The notes under the pieces: model-generated
Told to the model about the DNA's origin: nothing
Database searches by the model: none
The model's input: only the letters and a program-made list of their open reading frames with translations
In this document: positions 44,274 through 53,937 of the stretch, one piece after another
Layout: every line of letters begins with the position of its first letter
Position numbering within the stretch: the first letter of the stretch is position 1
Made by a program: the position numbers and the translations under genes
Source: Bombella pollinis
GTDB lineage: Bacteria; Pseudomonadota; Alphaproteobacteria; Acetobacterales; Acetobacteraceae
Direction of reading: 5' to 3'
Assembly (NCBI RefSeq): GCF_026385485.1
Contig: NZ_JANIDX010000004.1
Span: 1 to 64,000, forward strand
Length of the DNA stretch: 64,000 nucleotides

Positions 44274-44360
44274 TGGTGCCCAGAAGAAGACTCGAACTTC
44301 CACGTCCTTGCGGACACAGGCACCTGAAGCCTGCGCGTCTACCAATTCCGCCATCTGGGC
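44274..44360 (-). tRNA. tRNA-Leu (anticodon CAG)
   Basis: On the minus strand an 87-base tRNA with encoded CCA: acceptor GCCCAGA pairs with TCTGGGC, the D-loop has AATTGGTAGAC, the anticodon stem-loop is CAGGC-TTCAGGT-GCCTG giving anticodon CAG (codon CUG), the long variable arm TGTCCGCAAGGACGT marks a class II leucine tRNA, and the T-arm has TTCGAGT. A clear promoter lies just upstream. Confidence 0.96.
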
Positions 44361-44369
44361 TTGAGGAGG

Positions 44370-44398
44370 GTTCTAAGAGGAACTGGTCTTTTTTGCAA
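44370..44398 (-). promoter_or_regulatory. promoter of tRNA-Leu
   Basis: On the minus strand TTGCAA (44398-44393), a 17-base spacer and TAGAAC (44375-44370) precede the tRNA 5' end by 9 bases, a good sigma-70 arrangement. It may also drive rnd and the lpt genes by read-through. Confidence 0.6.
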
Positions 44399-44461
44399 GA
44401 TGCTAAACAAGGCAGAGAGAAAAGGTCCGATTCGGAACTATTTTATAAAGAGAAATAAGTT

Positions 44462-44482
44462 AAGAATCATTCTTAGTAAGAA
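44462..44482. promoter_or_regulatory. triple alternating inverted repeat upstream of gltD
   Basis: AAGAA-TCA-TTCTT-AGT-AAGAA: three 5-base half-sites, alternately inverted, at 8-base spacing, so two palindromes share the middle arm. It lies in the AT-rich gap between the divergent tRNA-Leu and gltD, a plausible repressor or activator site for gltDB. Regulator unknown. Confidence 0.4.
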
Positions 44483-44567
44483 TAGGAAGATAAAATTAGT
44501 CAGCAATGCTGTCTATTTTTCTATTTCGCATCTGTTTATGAAAAGAGCTTAGATTATATAGCGAGGG

Positions 44568-46013
44568 ATGGGGCGTAAAATGGCTGAGCAGATGTTGCAA
44601 TTTGTAAAATGGTCTCAAAAACGCCCCACAAAACGCTCTGCTGCGGAGAGACGCCGGGATTTTAGGGAGATTTATGAAGGTTTCCGCTCGGACGCTGCAC
44701 GGGAGCAAGCCTCTCGTTGTTCGCAATGCGGTATCCCTTATTGCACGGTGCATTGCCCGTTAGGCAATATCATCCCCGAATGGTTGCGCTTAGCGACAGA
44801 GGGACGGTTACAGGAGGCTTATGCGCTGTCCTCCCAAACCAATAGCTTCCCTGAGATTTGCGGGCGTATTTGTCCCCAAGATCGCCTTTGTGAGGGGAAT
44901 TGCGTCATCCAACCCGGCTTTAAGAGCGTGACCATCGGGGCAGTAGAGCGGTACATTACCGAGACCGCTTTTGAGGAAGGCTGGGTGCAACCACGCACAC
45001 CGCGCCATGAGATAGGGCAGAGTATCGGGATTGTTGGCTCTGGCCCGGCAGGTTTAGCCTGTGCCGAGCGGCTGCGCGCGGCGGGGTATGAGGTGCATGT
45101 TTATGAGCGGCAGGAGAAGCCCGGCGGGTTGCTCATGTACGGCATCCCCGGTTTTAAGCTAGATAAAAGAGTGGTGGAACGCCGCTGGAAGTTGCTGGAG
45201 GCACAAGGCATTATCTTTCATCTAGGCCAAGCGATTGGGCATGGTGAAGGGGCGATTGCGTTAGAGACCTTACGCCAGCAGCATGATGCTGTGTTTCTAG
45301 CGACAGGTGTGTATCGGGCGCGGCAGGTCAAAGCCCCCGGTGTGGGTTTAGCCAATGTGATGGAGGCCCTGCCTTATCTTAAAGCCTCCCAAAGTGATGA
45401 AGCCACAACAGAGAGCCTTACAGCGCGGGGGAAGCGCGTTGTTGTGTTAGGTGGTGGTGATACGGCAATGGATTGTATGCGCACCGCTATTCGGCAAGGG
45501 GCGGCGGATGTGGTCTGCGCGTATCGGCGGGATCGTGACAATATGCCCGGCTCTCGCCAAGAAGTGCTCAATGCCGAGGAAGAAGGCGCGCGGTTTGAAT
45601 GGATGCTCACTCCAGAGGCCTTCTTAGGCGATGGGCATGTGGAAGCTGTGCGGCTGCGTGAGATGCGCCTTGGCGCGGCTGATGAGACAGGCCGTCGAGC
45701 CGTCGAGCCGACCGAGCAGGTGAGAGACCTTAAAGCCGATATGGTGATTTGCGCTTTGGGGTTTGAGGCAGAGCCTCTCCCCACCTTATGGGCAGAGCCA
45801 GACTTAGCGGTGACATCGTGGGGGACATTAGCTGTGGGGGAGCGTGGCTATGAGACGAGCCTACCCGGTGTGTTTGCTGGGGGGGATATTGTGCGCGGGG
45901 CGAGCTTGGTTGTGTGGGCTATTCGTGATGGGCGAGGGGCGGCAGACGCCATCATGAAGCATCTTTCTGCCTGCTCTGTGAGTGAAGAACCATCCGTTGG
46001 GGAGTGTGCCTAA
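44568..46013 (+). CDS. gltD: glutamate synthase small subunit
   Basis: A 481-residue NADPH-dependent beta subunit of GOGAT. N-terminal iron-sulfur cysteines (CSQCGIPYCTVHCPLGN and CGRICPQDRLCEGNC) precede FAD (IGIVGSGPAGLACAERLRAA) and NADPH (VVVLGGGDTAMDCMRTA) sites. It passes electrons to GltB. The gene precedes gltB, and its TAA overlaps the gltB ATG, ensuring balanced translation. ATG 44568 or 44580 may be used. Confidence 0.95.
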   Translation: MGRKMAEQMLQFVKWSQKRPTKRSAAERRRDFREIYEGFRSDAAREQASRCSQCGIPYCTVHCPLGNIIPEWLRLATEGRLQEAYALSSQTNSFPEICGRICPQDRLCEGNCVIQPGFKSVTIGAVERYITETAFEEGWVQPRTPRHEIGQSIGIVGSGPAGLACAERLRAAGYEVHVYERQEKPGGLLMYGIPGFKLDKRVVERRWKLLEAQGIIFHLGQAIGHGEGAIALETLRQQHDAVFLATGVYRARQVKAPGVGLANVMEALPYLKASQSDEATTESLTARGKRVVVLGGGDTAMDCMRTAIRQGAADVVCAYRRDRDNMPGSRQEVLNAEEEGARFEWMLTPEAFLGDGHVEAVRLREMRLGAADETGRRAVEPTEQVRDLKADMVICALGFEAEPLPTLWAEPDLAVTSWGTLAVGERGYETSLPGVFAGGDIVRGASLVVWAIRDGRGAADAIMKHLSACSVSEEPSVGECA

Positions 46014-49000
46014 TGTCAGCCTCTTACAAACATTCTAAAAGCGCATCCTCTTCAGCCGAGACAGCGCAGGGTTTTGTGGCTTCTTATCAGGCGAATCTCC
46101 AACGGTTGGAGGGGTTGTACGACCCTCGCCAAGAGCATGATGCTTGCGGTGTTGGGCTGGTCGCAGCGATGGATGGCAAACCCAGCCGTGCCGTGGTGAA
46201 AGCGGGTATCGAGGCGTTAGGTAATATTTGGCATCGCGGTGCAGTAGATGCCGATGGCAAAACCGGGGATGGGGCGGGGATTCATGTCGAAATCCCGCAG
46301 AACTTCTTTGAAGATGCCATTCATAATGCGGGGGATTTACGGATTCAGGGCCGTATTTCTGTCGGGATGGTCTTTCTGCCTCGTACAGACCTTGCCGCGC
46401 AGGAGCGGTGCCGGCAGATTATTGAGACAGAAATCCTTAAATTTGGGTACGGGATTTATGGCTGGCGGCAAGTGCCGATTAATACAGCCTGCATTGGCGA
46501 AAAAGCGAATGAAACCCGCCCCGAGATTGAGCAGATTATGATTCGTAACGCGCTGGGGCGTGATGAGGAGACGCTCGAGCGTGACCTTTATATCATCCGC
46601 CGGCGTATTGAGAAGGTGGCCACACAGGCGCATGTGGATTTATATATCTGCTCTCTCTCATGCCGTTCTTTGATTTATAAGGGCATGTTCCTTGCGGAAA
46701 ATCTGACGGATTTTTACCCTGATTTGCTTGATGAGCGTTTCATCTCTCGCTTTGCGATTTACCATCAGCGTTACTCCACCAATACCTTCCCAACATGGAA
46801 GCTCGCGCAGCCCTTCCGCAAGATTGCTCATAATGGGGAAATCAATACGCTTTCGGGCAATGTGAATTGGATGCGCGCGCATGAGACGCGCCTGAGCAGC
46901 CCTAAGCTTGATGCTTATATGGACGCCCTAAAACCGGTTGTGCAGGTTGCAGGTTCCGACACTGCGGCGTTGGATAATGTGTTCGAGCTGCTGACATTTG
47001 CGGGGCGTCATGCGCCTTTTGCTAAAGCGTTACTTATCCCCGCTGCTGCGGGGGCGAACTCGTCCCTCTCTAGCCGGGCGAAGGCGTTTTACCGCTATTG
47101 CAATGCCGTTATTGAGCCATGGGACGGCCCTGCGGCCTTATGTGGTACAGATGGCCGTTGGGTGATTGCGGGGTTGGATCGGGCAGGTCTTAGGCCCTTG
47201 CGCTACAGCCTCACAAAGGATGGGTTGCTGATTGTTGGCTCTGAGACGGGGATGGTCCGCGTGCCTGATGAGGCCATCGCACAACGGGGGCGGCTAGGGC
47301 CGGGCCAAACCCTCGCGCTCGATTTGGATGAAGGGCGTTTTTACACACCTGATGATGTGCAAGAGCAGCTCATCACACGGCAGGATTATGAGGGCTGGAT
47401 TAAAGAGGGCATCCAAGACCTTGCCCCTATAATGGCACAGGTGAGTGAGCCTGAGGGCATCGACCCTGAAACACTCCGCCGCCGTCAATTAGCGGTCAAC
47501 CTCACTTATGAGGATATGGAAGCCACACTTCACCCGATGGTGGAAAATGGGAGCGAGGCCTTGGCCTCTATGGGCGATGATACGCCCTTGCAGGTGCTCT
47601 CGCGCTATTATCGGGGCCTATCGCATTATTTCCGCCAAGGCTTTAGCCAAGTTACTAACCCCCCGATTGATAGTTTGCGAGAGACGCGGGCTATGAGCCT
47701 TGTGACCCGCTTGGGGAATCTGGGCAATATCCTTGCGGAGGAAGCAAGCCAATGCCGGCTTCTTCAACTCTCTAGCCCGATTTTAACCAATGGGGAGTTC
47801 CATCGCCTTCAGGAGATGTGCGGTTCGCAGGGGGCAACGATTGATTGCACCTTCCCCGTAGCAGATGGGGAGGAGGGCATGCGCGCGGCTTTGACCCATC
47901 TATGCCAACAGGCTGAGGAGGCCGTGCGCGGCGGTTGTGCGCATCTCTTCCTCACAGATGAGCATAGTACGGCAGAGCGTGCCGCCGTGCCGATGGTGCT
48001 GGCTGTAGCGGCGGTGCATGTGCATCTCATCACGCATAGTTTGCGGACCTTCACCTCCGTGAATGTACGAGCCTCAGATGTGTTGGATGTTCATAGTCTA
48101 GCGGTGATGGTCGGTGTTGGGGCCTCGACTGTGAATCCGTGGTTGGCTCAGCAAAGCATTGCAGAGCGTCTCCGCCGGGGCCTGTTTGGCAAAATGACCC
48201 TTCGCCAAGCGATGGAGCAATACCGTAAGGCCGTGGATAAAGGCCTTTTGAAGATTATGTCCAAAGCGGGGATTTCGGTCGTCTCGGCTTATCGTGGGGG
48301 CTATAATTTCGAGGCAATTGGCCTGTCGCGTGCTTTGGTGGCGGAGTTCTTCCCCGGTATGGCCTCGCGTATTTCGGGCATTGGGCTGCCGGGCATCGCG
48401 CGTAATGTCATCAAGGCGCATAAACGCGCATGGCAAGCGGCGAATATTTCGCCCCTGCCCATTGGGGGACGGTATAAAATTCGCCCCGGTGGGGAGGCTC
48501 ATTCCTTCTCGGCGAGTGCTGTGCATATGCTGCAAACGGCAGTGCAGGCCAATAGTTACAAGCTCTTTCGCCGTTATGTTGAGACGTTGGAAGCCCAAGA
48601 GCCTGTTGCTCTGCGTGACTTGTTGGATTTCCGCTCCACCGCGCGGCCTATTGATGTTGATGATGTTGAAGGCATCACTCAAATTCGCCGCCGCTTGGTG
48701 GCACCGGGTATTTCCCTCGGGGCTTTAAGCCCTGAAGCGCACGAGACCTTAGCCATCGCCATGAATCGCATCGGTGCGAAGTCTGATTCCGGCGAGGGGG
48801 GGGAGGACCCGGCGCGGGCGATGCCGCGGCCAAATGGGGATAATGCGTCCTCTGCGATTAAGCAGGTTGCCTCGGGGCGTTTTGGTGTTACGGCAGAATA
48901 TCTCAATAATTGCCGCGAGCTGGAGATTAAGGTTGCTCAAGGGGCAAAACCGGGGGAAGGGGGTCAGCTTCCGGGCTTTAAAGTGACGGAGCTGATTGCA

Positions 49001-50575
49001 CGCTTGCGCCATGCAACACCGGGTGTGACGTTGATTTCTCCACCCCCGCATCATGATATTTACTCCATCGAGGACCTCGCCCAGCTGATTTATGACCTCA
49101 AACAAATCAATCCAGAGGCCAGCGTGACGGTCAAGCTTGTGGCACGGACAGGCATCGGCACGATTGCTGCTGGTGTGGCGAAAGCCAAAGCGGATGCGAT
49201 TTTGATTTCTGGTCATTCAGGCGGGACAGGGGCGAGTGCCCAATCCTCCATCTATTATGCAGGCTTACCATGGGAGATGGGGTTGAGTGAGACGCATCAG
49301 GTGTTGATGCTTAATCGCTTGCGTCATCGGTTGAAGTTGCGTGTGGATGGCGGGATTAAAACCGGGCGTGATGTCGTCATGGCCGCGATGTTAGGGGCGG
49401 AGGAGTTCGGCATCGGTACGGCGGCTCTGGTAGCGATGGGCTGTATCATGGTGCGGCAATGCCATACCAACACCTGCCCTGTTGGGGTATGCGTGCAGGA
49501 TGAGGAGCTGCGTAAGAAGTTTGAGGGCACACCAGAGAAGGTGATTAACCTCTTTACCCTCATTGCCGAGGATGTTCGTAATATCCTTGCACGTTTAGGC
49601 TTCCGCTCCCTTGATGAGATTATCGGGCGGACAGATTTGCTGCATCAGGTCTATCGTGGCTCGGATTATTTGGATGATTTGGACTTAAACGCGCTGCTCG
49701 TACAGGCCGATACGGGTGGTTTTGCCCGCCATTGCACCCTAGAGGGCCGTAATGAAGTGCCTGATACGCTTGATGCGCAGATTATTGCTGATGCTCAACC
49801 GCTCTTTGAGCGGCGCGAGAAATTGCATCTTCATTATATTGTCCGCAATACACATCGCGCGGTGGGGACGCGTCTTTCCTCCCTCATCACCCGCCGCTTT
49901 GGGATGGCAAGTCTGCCAGAAGGGCACCTCACATTGTCGTTGCGCGGCTCTGCGGGGCAATCGCTAGGGGCTTTTGCCGTGCAAGGGCTACGCATCGAGG
50001 TAGAGGGGGATGCGAATGATTATGTCGGCAAAGGCCTCTCTGGGGCGACCTTAGTGCTGCGGCCTAGCAAAGCCACACCTTGTGCGACAGAGAAGAACGC
50101 CATCATCGGTAATACGGTGCTGTATGGGGCCACGGCGGGGGCATTATTTGCCGCTGGGCAAGCGGGGGAGCGATTTGCTGTGCGTAACTCCGGTGCTATT
50201 GCCGTGGTGGAGGGCTGTGGCTCTAATGGTTGTGAATATATGACCGGCGGGACAGTCGTTGTGCTGGGTAAAGCGGGCGATAATTTTGGGGCAGGCTTTA
50301 CCGGTGGAACAGCTTATGTGCTGGACCGGGAAGGGGACTTCCTCAAACGGGTGAATCACGACACGGTGATGTGCCAGCCCGTGACAGCACAACGCTGGAA
50401 GGACGAGCTACGCACCCTTGTAGAGCGGCACGAGCGTGAGACAGGCAGTGCCTATGCAGCGGACTTACTGCACCATTGGGATGAGATGATGCCGCATTTT
50501 TGGCATGTCGTGCCGAAGGATTATGCCCGCATCATTGGCTATGAGGAGGCGGATTTAAAAAATCTTTCGGCCTAA
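46013..50575 (+). CDS. gltB: glutamate synthase large subunit
   Basis: A 1520-residue GOGAT alpha subunit making two glutamates from glutamine and 2-oxoglutarate. The Ntn amidotransferase begins at C45 (HDACGVGLVAA) after a propeptide that must be cleaved. The FMN-binding synthase domain (about 830-1200) includes SGEGGEDPAR and SGHSGGTGASAQSS; 3Fe-4S cysteines are in RQCHTNTCPVGVC; a C-terminal GXGXG beta-helix follows. With gltD it forms the ammonia-assimilation enzyme. Confidence 0.96.
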   Translation: MSASYKHSKSASSSAETAQGFVASYQANLQRLEGLYDPRQEHDACGVGLVAAMDGKPSRAVVKAGIEALGNIWHRGAVDADGKTGDGAGIHVEIPQNFFEDAIHNAGDLRIQGRISVGMVFLPRTDLAAQERCRQIIETEILKFGYGIYGWRQVPINTACIGEKANETRPEIEQIMIRNALGRDEETLERDLYIIRRRIEKVATQAHVDLYICSLSCRSLIYKGMFLAENLTDFYPDLLDERFISRFAIYHQRYSTNTFPTWKLAQPFRKIAHNGEINTLSGNVNWMRAHETRLSSPKLDAYMDALKPVVQVAGSDTAALDNVFELLTFAGRHAPFAKALLIPAAAGANSSLSSRAKAFYRYCNAVIEPWDGPAALCGTDGRWVIAGLDRAGLRPLRYSLTKDGLLIVGSETGMVRVPDEAIAQRGRLGPGQTLALDLDEGRFYTPDDVQEQLITRQDYEGWIKEGIQDLAPIMAQVSEPEGIDPETLRRRQLAVNLTYEDMEATLHPMVENGSEALASMGDDTPLQVLSRYYRGLSHYFRQGFSQVTNPPIDSLRETRAMSLVTRLGNLGNILAEEASQCRLLQLSSPILTNGEFHRLQEMCGSQGATIDCTFPVADGEEGMRAALTHLCQQAEEAVRGGCAHLFLTDEHSTAERAAVPMVLAVAAVHVHLITHSLRTFTSVNVRASDVLDVHSLAVMVGVGASTVNPWLAQQSIAERLRRGLFGKMTLRQAMEQYRKAVDKGLLKIMSKAGISVVSAYRGGYNFEAIGLSRALVAEFFPGMASRISGIGLPGIARNVIKAHKRAWQAANISPLPIGGRYKIRPGGEAHSFSASAVHMLQTAVQANSYKLFRRYVETLEAQEPVALRDLLDFRSTARPIDVDDVEGITQIRRRLVAPGISLGALSPEAHETLAIAMNRIGAKSDSGEGGEDPARAMPRPNGDNASSAIKQVASGRFGVTAEYLNNCRELEIKVAQGAKPGEGGQLPGFKVTELIARLRHATPGVTLISPPPHHDIYSIEDLAQLIYDLKQINPEASVTVKLVARTGIGTIAAGVAKAKADAILISGHSGGTGASAQSSIYYAGLPWEMGLSETHQVLMLNRLRHRLKLRVDGGIKTGRDVVMAAMLGAEEFGIGTAALVAMGCIMVRQCHTNTCPVGVCVQDEELRKKFEGTPEKVINLFTLIAEDVRNILARLGFRSLDEIIGRTDLLHQVYRGSDYLDDLDLNALLVQADTGGFARHCTLEGRNEVPDTLDAQIIADAQPLFERREKLHLHYIVRNTHRAVGTRLSSLITRRFGMASLPEGHLTLSLRGSAGQSLGAFAVQGLRIEVEGDANDYVGKGLSGATLVLRPSKATPCATEKNAIIGNTVLYGATAGALFAAGQAGERFAVRNSGAIAVVEGCGSNGCEYMTGGTVVVLGKAGDNFGAGFTGGTAYVLDREGDFLKRVNHDTVMCQPVTAQRWKDELRTLVERHERETGSAYAADLLHHWDEMMPHFWHVVPKDYARIIGYEEADLKNLSA

Positions 50576-50647
50576 TTTAGCCTAATGAGGTTGGGAGAGT
50601 GATAAAGGGTGTTTTCAGAGGCTGCTTGCTTGCGGTAGTCTGACAGC

Positions 50648-52468
50648 ATGATGACATCTTTTCTCACCTCGCCTTCGTCTGTCTCAGCCTCTGGCCCGGT
50701 TGCGGCCCCACGCTGGGATTTGTCAGACCTCTATATCTCACCAGAGGACCCAGCCCTTGAGTCGGACTTCATCCGCTTAACAGCGGAGGCTCAGAGCTTT
50801 GAGACCCGCTGGAAGGGTAAACTTGGCAAAGCCTCCGCTGCGGAGCTGGCCCATGCCCTGCAAGGGTATGAGGTGATAGAGGAGGGGCTCGGGAAGATTG
50901 GCTCTTATGCTCAGCTTCTCTTTGCGGCCCATACGACAGAGGCCAGCGTAGGGCGGTTTGCCCAGAGCGTGCGTGAGCGTCTAACGGCTCTTTCGGCTCA
51001 TCTGCTCTTTTTCCCCTTGGAGCTAAACCGGCTTGATGATGCTGTTTTAGAGGCTGGCTTTCAGGAGAATAAAGACCTCGCCTCATGGCAATCTTATCTG
51101 CGGGATTTACGCGTCTTTCGGCCTTATCAGCTCTCTGATGAGGTAGAGCGTGTATTGATGGATATGGCCGTGTCTGGTCGTAATGCGTGGGTGCGTCTTT
51201 TTGATGAGACCATGGCCGGGCTGATGGTCCATTTTGAGGGGAAAGACCAGCCCCTTGGTGATGTGTTCAATTACCTTACCGATAGTCAGCGTGAGCGGCG
51301 GGAGGCCGCGGCAAAGGCCATTAGTGCGACATTAGCAGCGGAGAATAAGCTGCTTGTTGGCATTACCAATACCTTAGCAAAGGATAAAGCCACAACTGAT
51401 GCCATGCGCGGTTATCCGCGCCCTGTGAGCAGCCGTAACCGGGCCAATATGGTGGAGGATGAGGTTGTTGATGCGCTGGTGGATGCTGTGCAGGCGGCTT
51501 TCCCGCGTTTATCGCACCGCTATTACAGCATGAAGGCCCGTTGGCTGGGGTTAGAGCAGCTGGAGCATTGGGACCGTAATGCCCCTCTGCCAGATGTTCA
51601 GGATAAACGACTAAGCTGGGATGAGGGCAAGGCTATTGTTCATCGCGCTTATCAGGATTTTGATGAGGAGATGGGCCGTCATGCTCATAGTTTTTTGAGC
51701 AATCCATGGATTGATGCGGCAGCAGTGCCGGGTAAGTCCTCCGGGGCGTTTGCGCATCCTGTTGTGCCGTCTGTCCATCCTTATTTATTGATGAATTATC
51801 ATGGCCGCCCGCGCGATGTGATGACCTTAGCCCATGAGATGGGTCATGGGATTCATCAGATGTTAGCAGGGCAGAAGCAGGGCTATTTACGCTCCAACAC
51901 GCCTTTAACGTTGGCAGAGACAGCCTCAGTTTTTGGGGAGATGTTGACTTTCCAATCCCTATTGGATGGGGAGAGTGACGCTAAATGCCGCCATCATCTC
52001 CTCGCGTCCAAAGTGGAGGATATGCTCAATACTGTGGTGCGGCAAATTGCCTTTTACCTCTTTGAGGTACAGGTCCATGATGAACGCCGCAAAGGGGAAA
52101 TCCCTGCCGAGCGTTTAGGGGAAATCTGGCGTGATGTGCAAACGCGCAGCTTAGGGCCGGCCTTCCATTTCACCCCGGATTATGACCTTTATTGGTCATA
52201 TATCCCACATTTCATTCATTCGCCTTTTTATGTCTATGCTTATGCGTTTGGTGATTGTTTGGTGAATGCCCTTTATGGTGTGTACCAGGATAGTCCCGCA
52301 GGTTTTGCCGGTAAGTATAAGGAGATGTTGGCCGCTGGGGGGACGTTGCGTCACCAAGAGCTGCTCGCTCCTTTTGGGTTGAATGCGGGTGAGCCATCCT
52401 TCTGGACGCGTGGGTTGGATGTGATTTCTGGCCTTATTGACCAGCTTGAGGCCACGCCTCATTCCTAA
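50648..52468 (+). CDS. pepF: M3 family oligoendopeptidase
   Basis: A 606-residue cytoplasmic zinc peptidase of the PepF type that degrades short peptides. The zinc motif is HEMGH (H396, E397, H400), with ETASVFGEM supplying the third ligand and a PepF-like N-terminus (PRWDLSDLYISPEDPALESD). No signal peptide is evident. It stands alone between gltB and the ABC1 kinase gene. Confidence 0.92.
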   Translation: MMTSFLTSPSSVSASGPVAAPRWDLSDLYISPEDPALESDFIRLTAEAQSFETRWKGKLGKASAAELAHALQGYEVIEEGLGKIGSYAQLLFAAHTTEASVGRFAQSVRERLTALSAHLLFFPLELNRLDDAVLEAGFQENKDLASWQSYLRDLRVFRPYQLSDEVERVLMDMAVSGRNAWVRLFDETMAGLMVHFEGKDQPLGDVFNYLTDSQRERREAAAKAISATLAAENKLLVGITNTLAKDKATTDAMRGYPRPVSSRNRANMVEDEVVDALVDAVQAAFPRLSHRYYSMKARWLGLEQLEHWDRNAPLPDVQDKRLSWDEGKAIVHRAYQDFDEEMGRHAHSFLSNPWIDAAAVPGKSSGAFAHPVVPSVHPYLLMNYHGRPRDVMTLAHEMGHGIHQMLAGQKQGYLRSNTPLTLAETASVFGEMLTFQSLLDGESDAKCRHHLLASKVEDMLNTVVRQIAFYLFEVQVHDERRKGEIPAERLGEIWRDVQTRSLGPAFHFTPDYDLYWSYIPHFIHSPFYVYAYAFGDCLVNALYGVYQDSPAGFAGKYKEMLAAGGTLRHQELLAPFGLNAGEPSFWTRGLDVISGLIDQLEATPHS

Positions 52469-52506
52469 AAGGTCATTCCCCGCCCTCATGGGCAGAGTAA
52501 AGAAGG

Positions 52507-53874
52507 ATGATGAGCATGGCGCGTGAACGTGACATCGATAAGACCGGCTTTGTCGATAACATGCAGCGTATGTTTCAGGCATCTGGTATGGTGGGCGGTG
52601 TTGCAGTGCGCATGGCAGGCCATAAGCTGGGGCTGCGCAGCAATAAAACGAGCCATGCGGAGGAGTTACGCGCTGTTTTAGGCTCATTAAAAGGGCCGAT
52701 GATGAAAGCCGCGCAGCTTCTCTCCACCATCCCCGGGGCTTTGCCGGATGAATATGCGGAGGAGTTAGCACATCTCCAATCCAATGCGCCGCCTATGGGG
52801 TGGAGCTTCGTGCAACGGCGGATGAAGGCCGAGCTAGGGCCGGGCTGGGAGGGGCATTTCCGCTCTTTTAGCCATGAGGCTGTTGCAGCGGCATCATTAG
52901 GGCAGGTGCATCGCGCGGCTTTGGCCGATGGGCGCGAGGTTGCATGCAAACTGCAATATCCCGGTATGGCCGGCGCGATGGAGCAGGATTTAAAGCAGCT
53001 TAAACGCGGTTTAGGGGTCTTTAGTCTTGTGGGTAATGCCATTAGGCAAGATGAGGTCTATACCGAGCTTGCGGAGCGGATGCGCGAGGAGTTGGATTAT
53101 ATTCGTGAGGCCAGCCATGTGCGGCTTTACCAGCATATGTTGGCCGATGTGCCAGAGGTTACCGTCCCTCATCCTGTGGCAGAGCTAACAACAGGGCGAC
53201 TTTTGACGATGGATTGGGTGCCGGGTCGCTCCATGAAGTCCGTTTTGGCTGAGCAACGCTCCCAAGAGGAGCGCAATGCGATTGCGGTAGCGTTGTTTAA
53301 AGCATGGTACACGCCCTTTTATCGCTATGGGGTGATTCATGGTGACCCGCATATGGGTAATTTTACCGTGCGAAAAAATGGCGGGTTGAATCTGTTGGAT
53401 TTCGGCGCGGTGCGGATTTTCTCGCCTCGTTTTGTAGAGGGTGTCCTTGCGCTTTTTCATGCTCTGCGGGATGGGGATGAGGAGCGCGCTTATGAGGCTT
53501 ATTATGCTTGGGGCTTTAAGGATATTTCCCGCGAGCGTGCAGCGGTGTTGAATGAATGGGCACGCTTTTTCTACCGCCCTTTGATGACGGACCATGTTTG
53601 TGATGTAGGGGAGAGCAATAACCCCCAAGAGGCCCGTAAAGTGTTAGAGCGTGTTTATGAGGGGTTAAAACGGACGGGCGGCATCACCTTACCGCGTGAG
53701 TTCGTGATGTTAGACCGCTCTGCCATTGGGTTAGGCAGTGCCTTCTTACGGTTGGGGGCGAAGGTGAATTGGCACCGGCTCTTTATGGAGCTTACGCAGG
53801 GCTTCACGGTGGAAGCCCTCACAGCCCGCCAAAAAGAGGCCTTGGAGAAAGCGCAGGTTAGTCCCGCTCAGTAA
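52507..53874 (+). CDS. ABC1/UbiB-family atypical kinase
   Basis: A 455-residue ABC1/ADCK protein related to UbiB/COQ8, a family supporting ubiquinone synthesis. The KxGQ-like N-terminal motif appears as LKGPMMKAAQLLSTIPGALP (KAAQ), with the Ala-rich loop AAASLGQVHRA, VACKLQYPG for the Lys, HGDPHMGNF for the catalytic loop and LLDFGAV for the metal Asp. No C-terminal membrane helices as in E. coli UbiB are seen, so it resembles the shorter ADCK3-type proteins. ATG 52507 or 52516 may start it. Confidence 0.87.
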   Translation: MMSMARERDIDKTGFVDNMQRMFQASGMVGGVAVRMAGHKLGLRSNKTSHAEELRAVLGSLKGPMMKAAQLLSTIPGALPDEYAEELAHLQSNAPPMGWSFVQRRMKAELGPGWEGHFRSFSHEAVAAASLGQVHRAALADGREVACKLQYPGMAGAMEQDLKQLKRGLGVFSLVGNAIRQDEVYTELAERMREELDYIREASHVRLYQHMLADVPEVTVPHPVAELTTGRLLTMDWVPGRSMKSVLAEQRSQEERNAIAVALFKAWYTPFYRYGVIHGDPHMGNFTVRKNGGLNLLDFGAVRIFSPRFVEGVLALFHALRDGDEERAYEAYYAWGFKDISRERAAVLNEWARFFYRPLMTDHVCDVGESNNPQEARKVLERVYEGLKRTGGITLPREFVMLDRSAIGLGSAFLRLGAKVNWHRLFMELTQGFTVEALTARQKEALEKAQVSPAQ

Positions 53875-53879
53875 AAATA

Positions 53880-53910
53880 AGGCCCAACGCGCTTAATACG
53901 TGTTGGGCCT
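53880..53910. terminator. bidirectional terminator
   Basis: AGGCCCAACGCG (53880-53891) pairs with CGTGTTGGGCCT (53899-53910) with one G-T pair, between the convergent ABC1 kinase gene and the small minus-strand gene. An A-rich stretch precedes it, giving a T-run on the minus strand. Confidence 0.75.
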
Positions 53911-53937
53911 CATCATAATGCAGATTATGGCCGGTCC

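Noticed and set aside
44214..44354. Upstream extension of the rnd reading frame beginning MAELVDAQASGAC
   Set aside because: It is the spurious translation of the tRNA-Leu gene; the true start is ATG 44213.
44383..44397. Sigma-54-like GG...GC pattern upstream of gltD
   Set aside because: GG and GC are separated by 8 bases instead of the required 10, and the TTGCAA fits better as -35 of the tRNA promoter.
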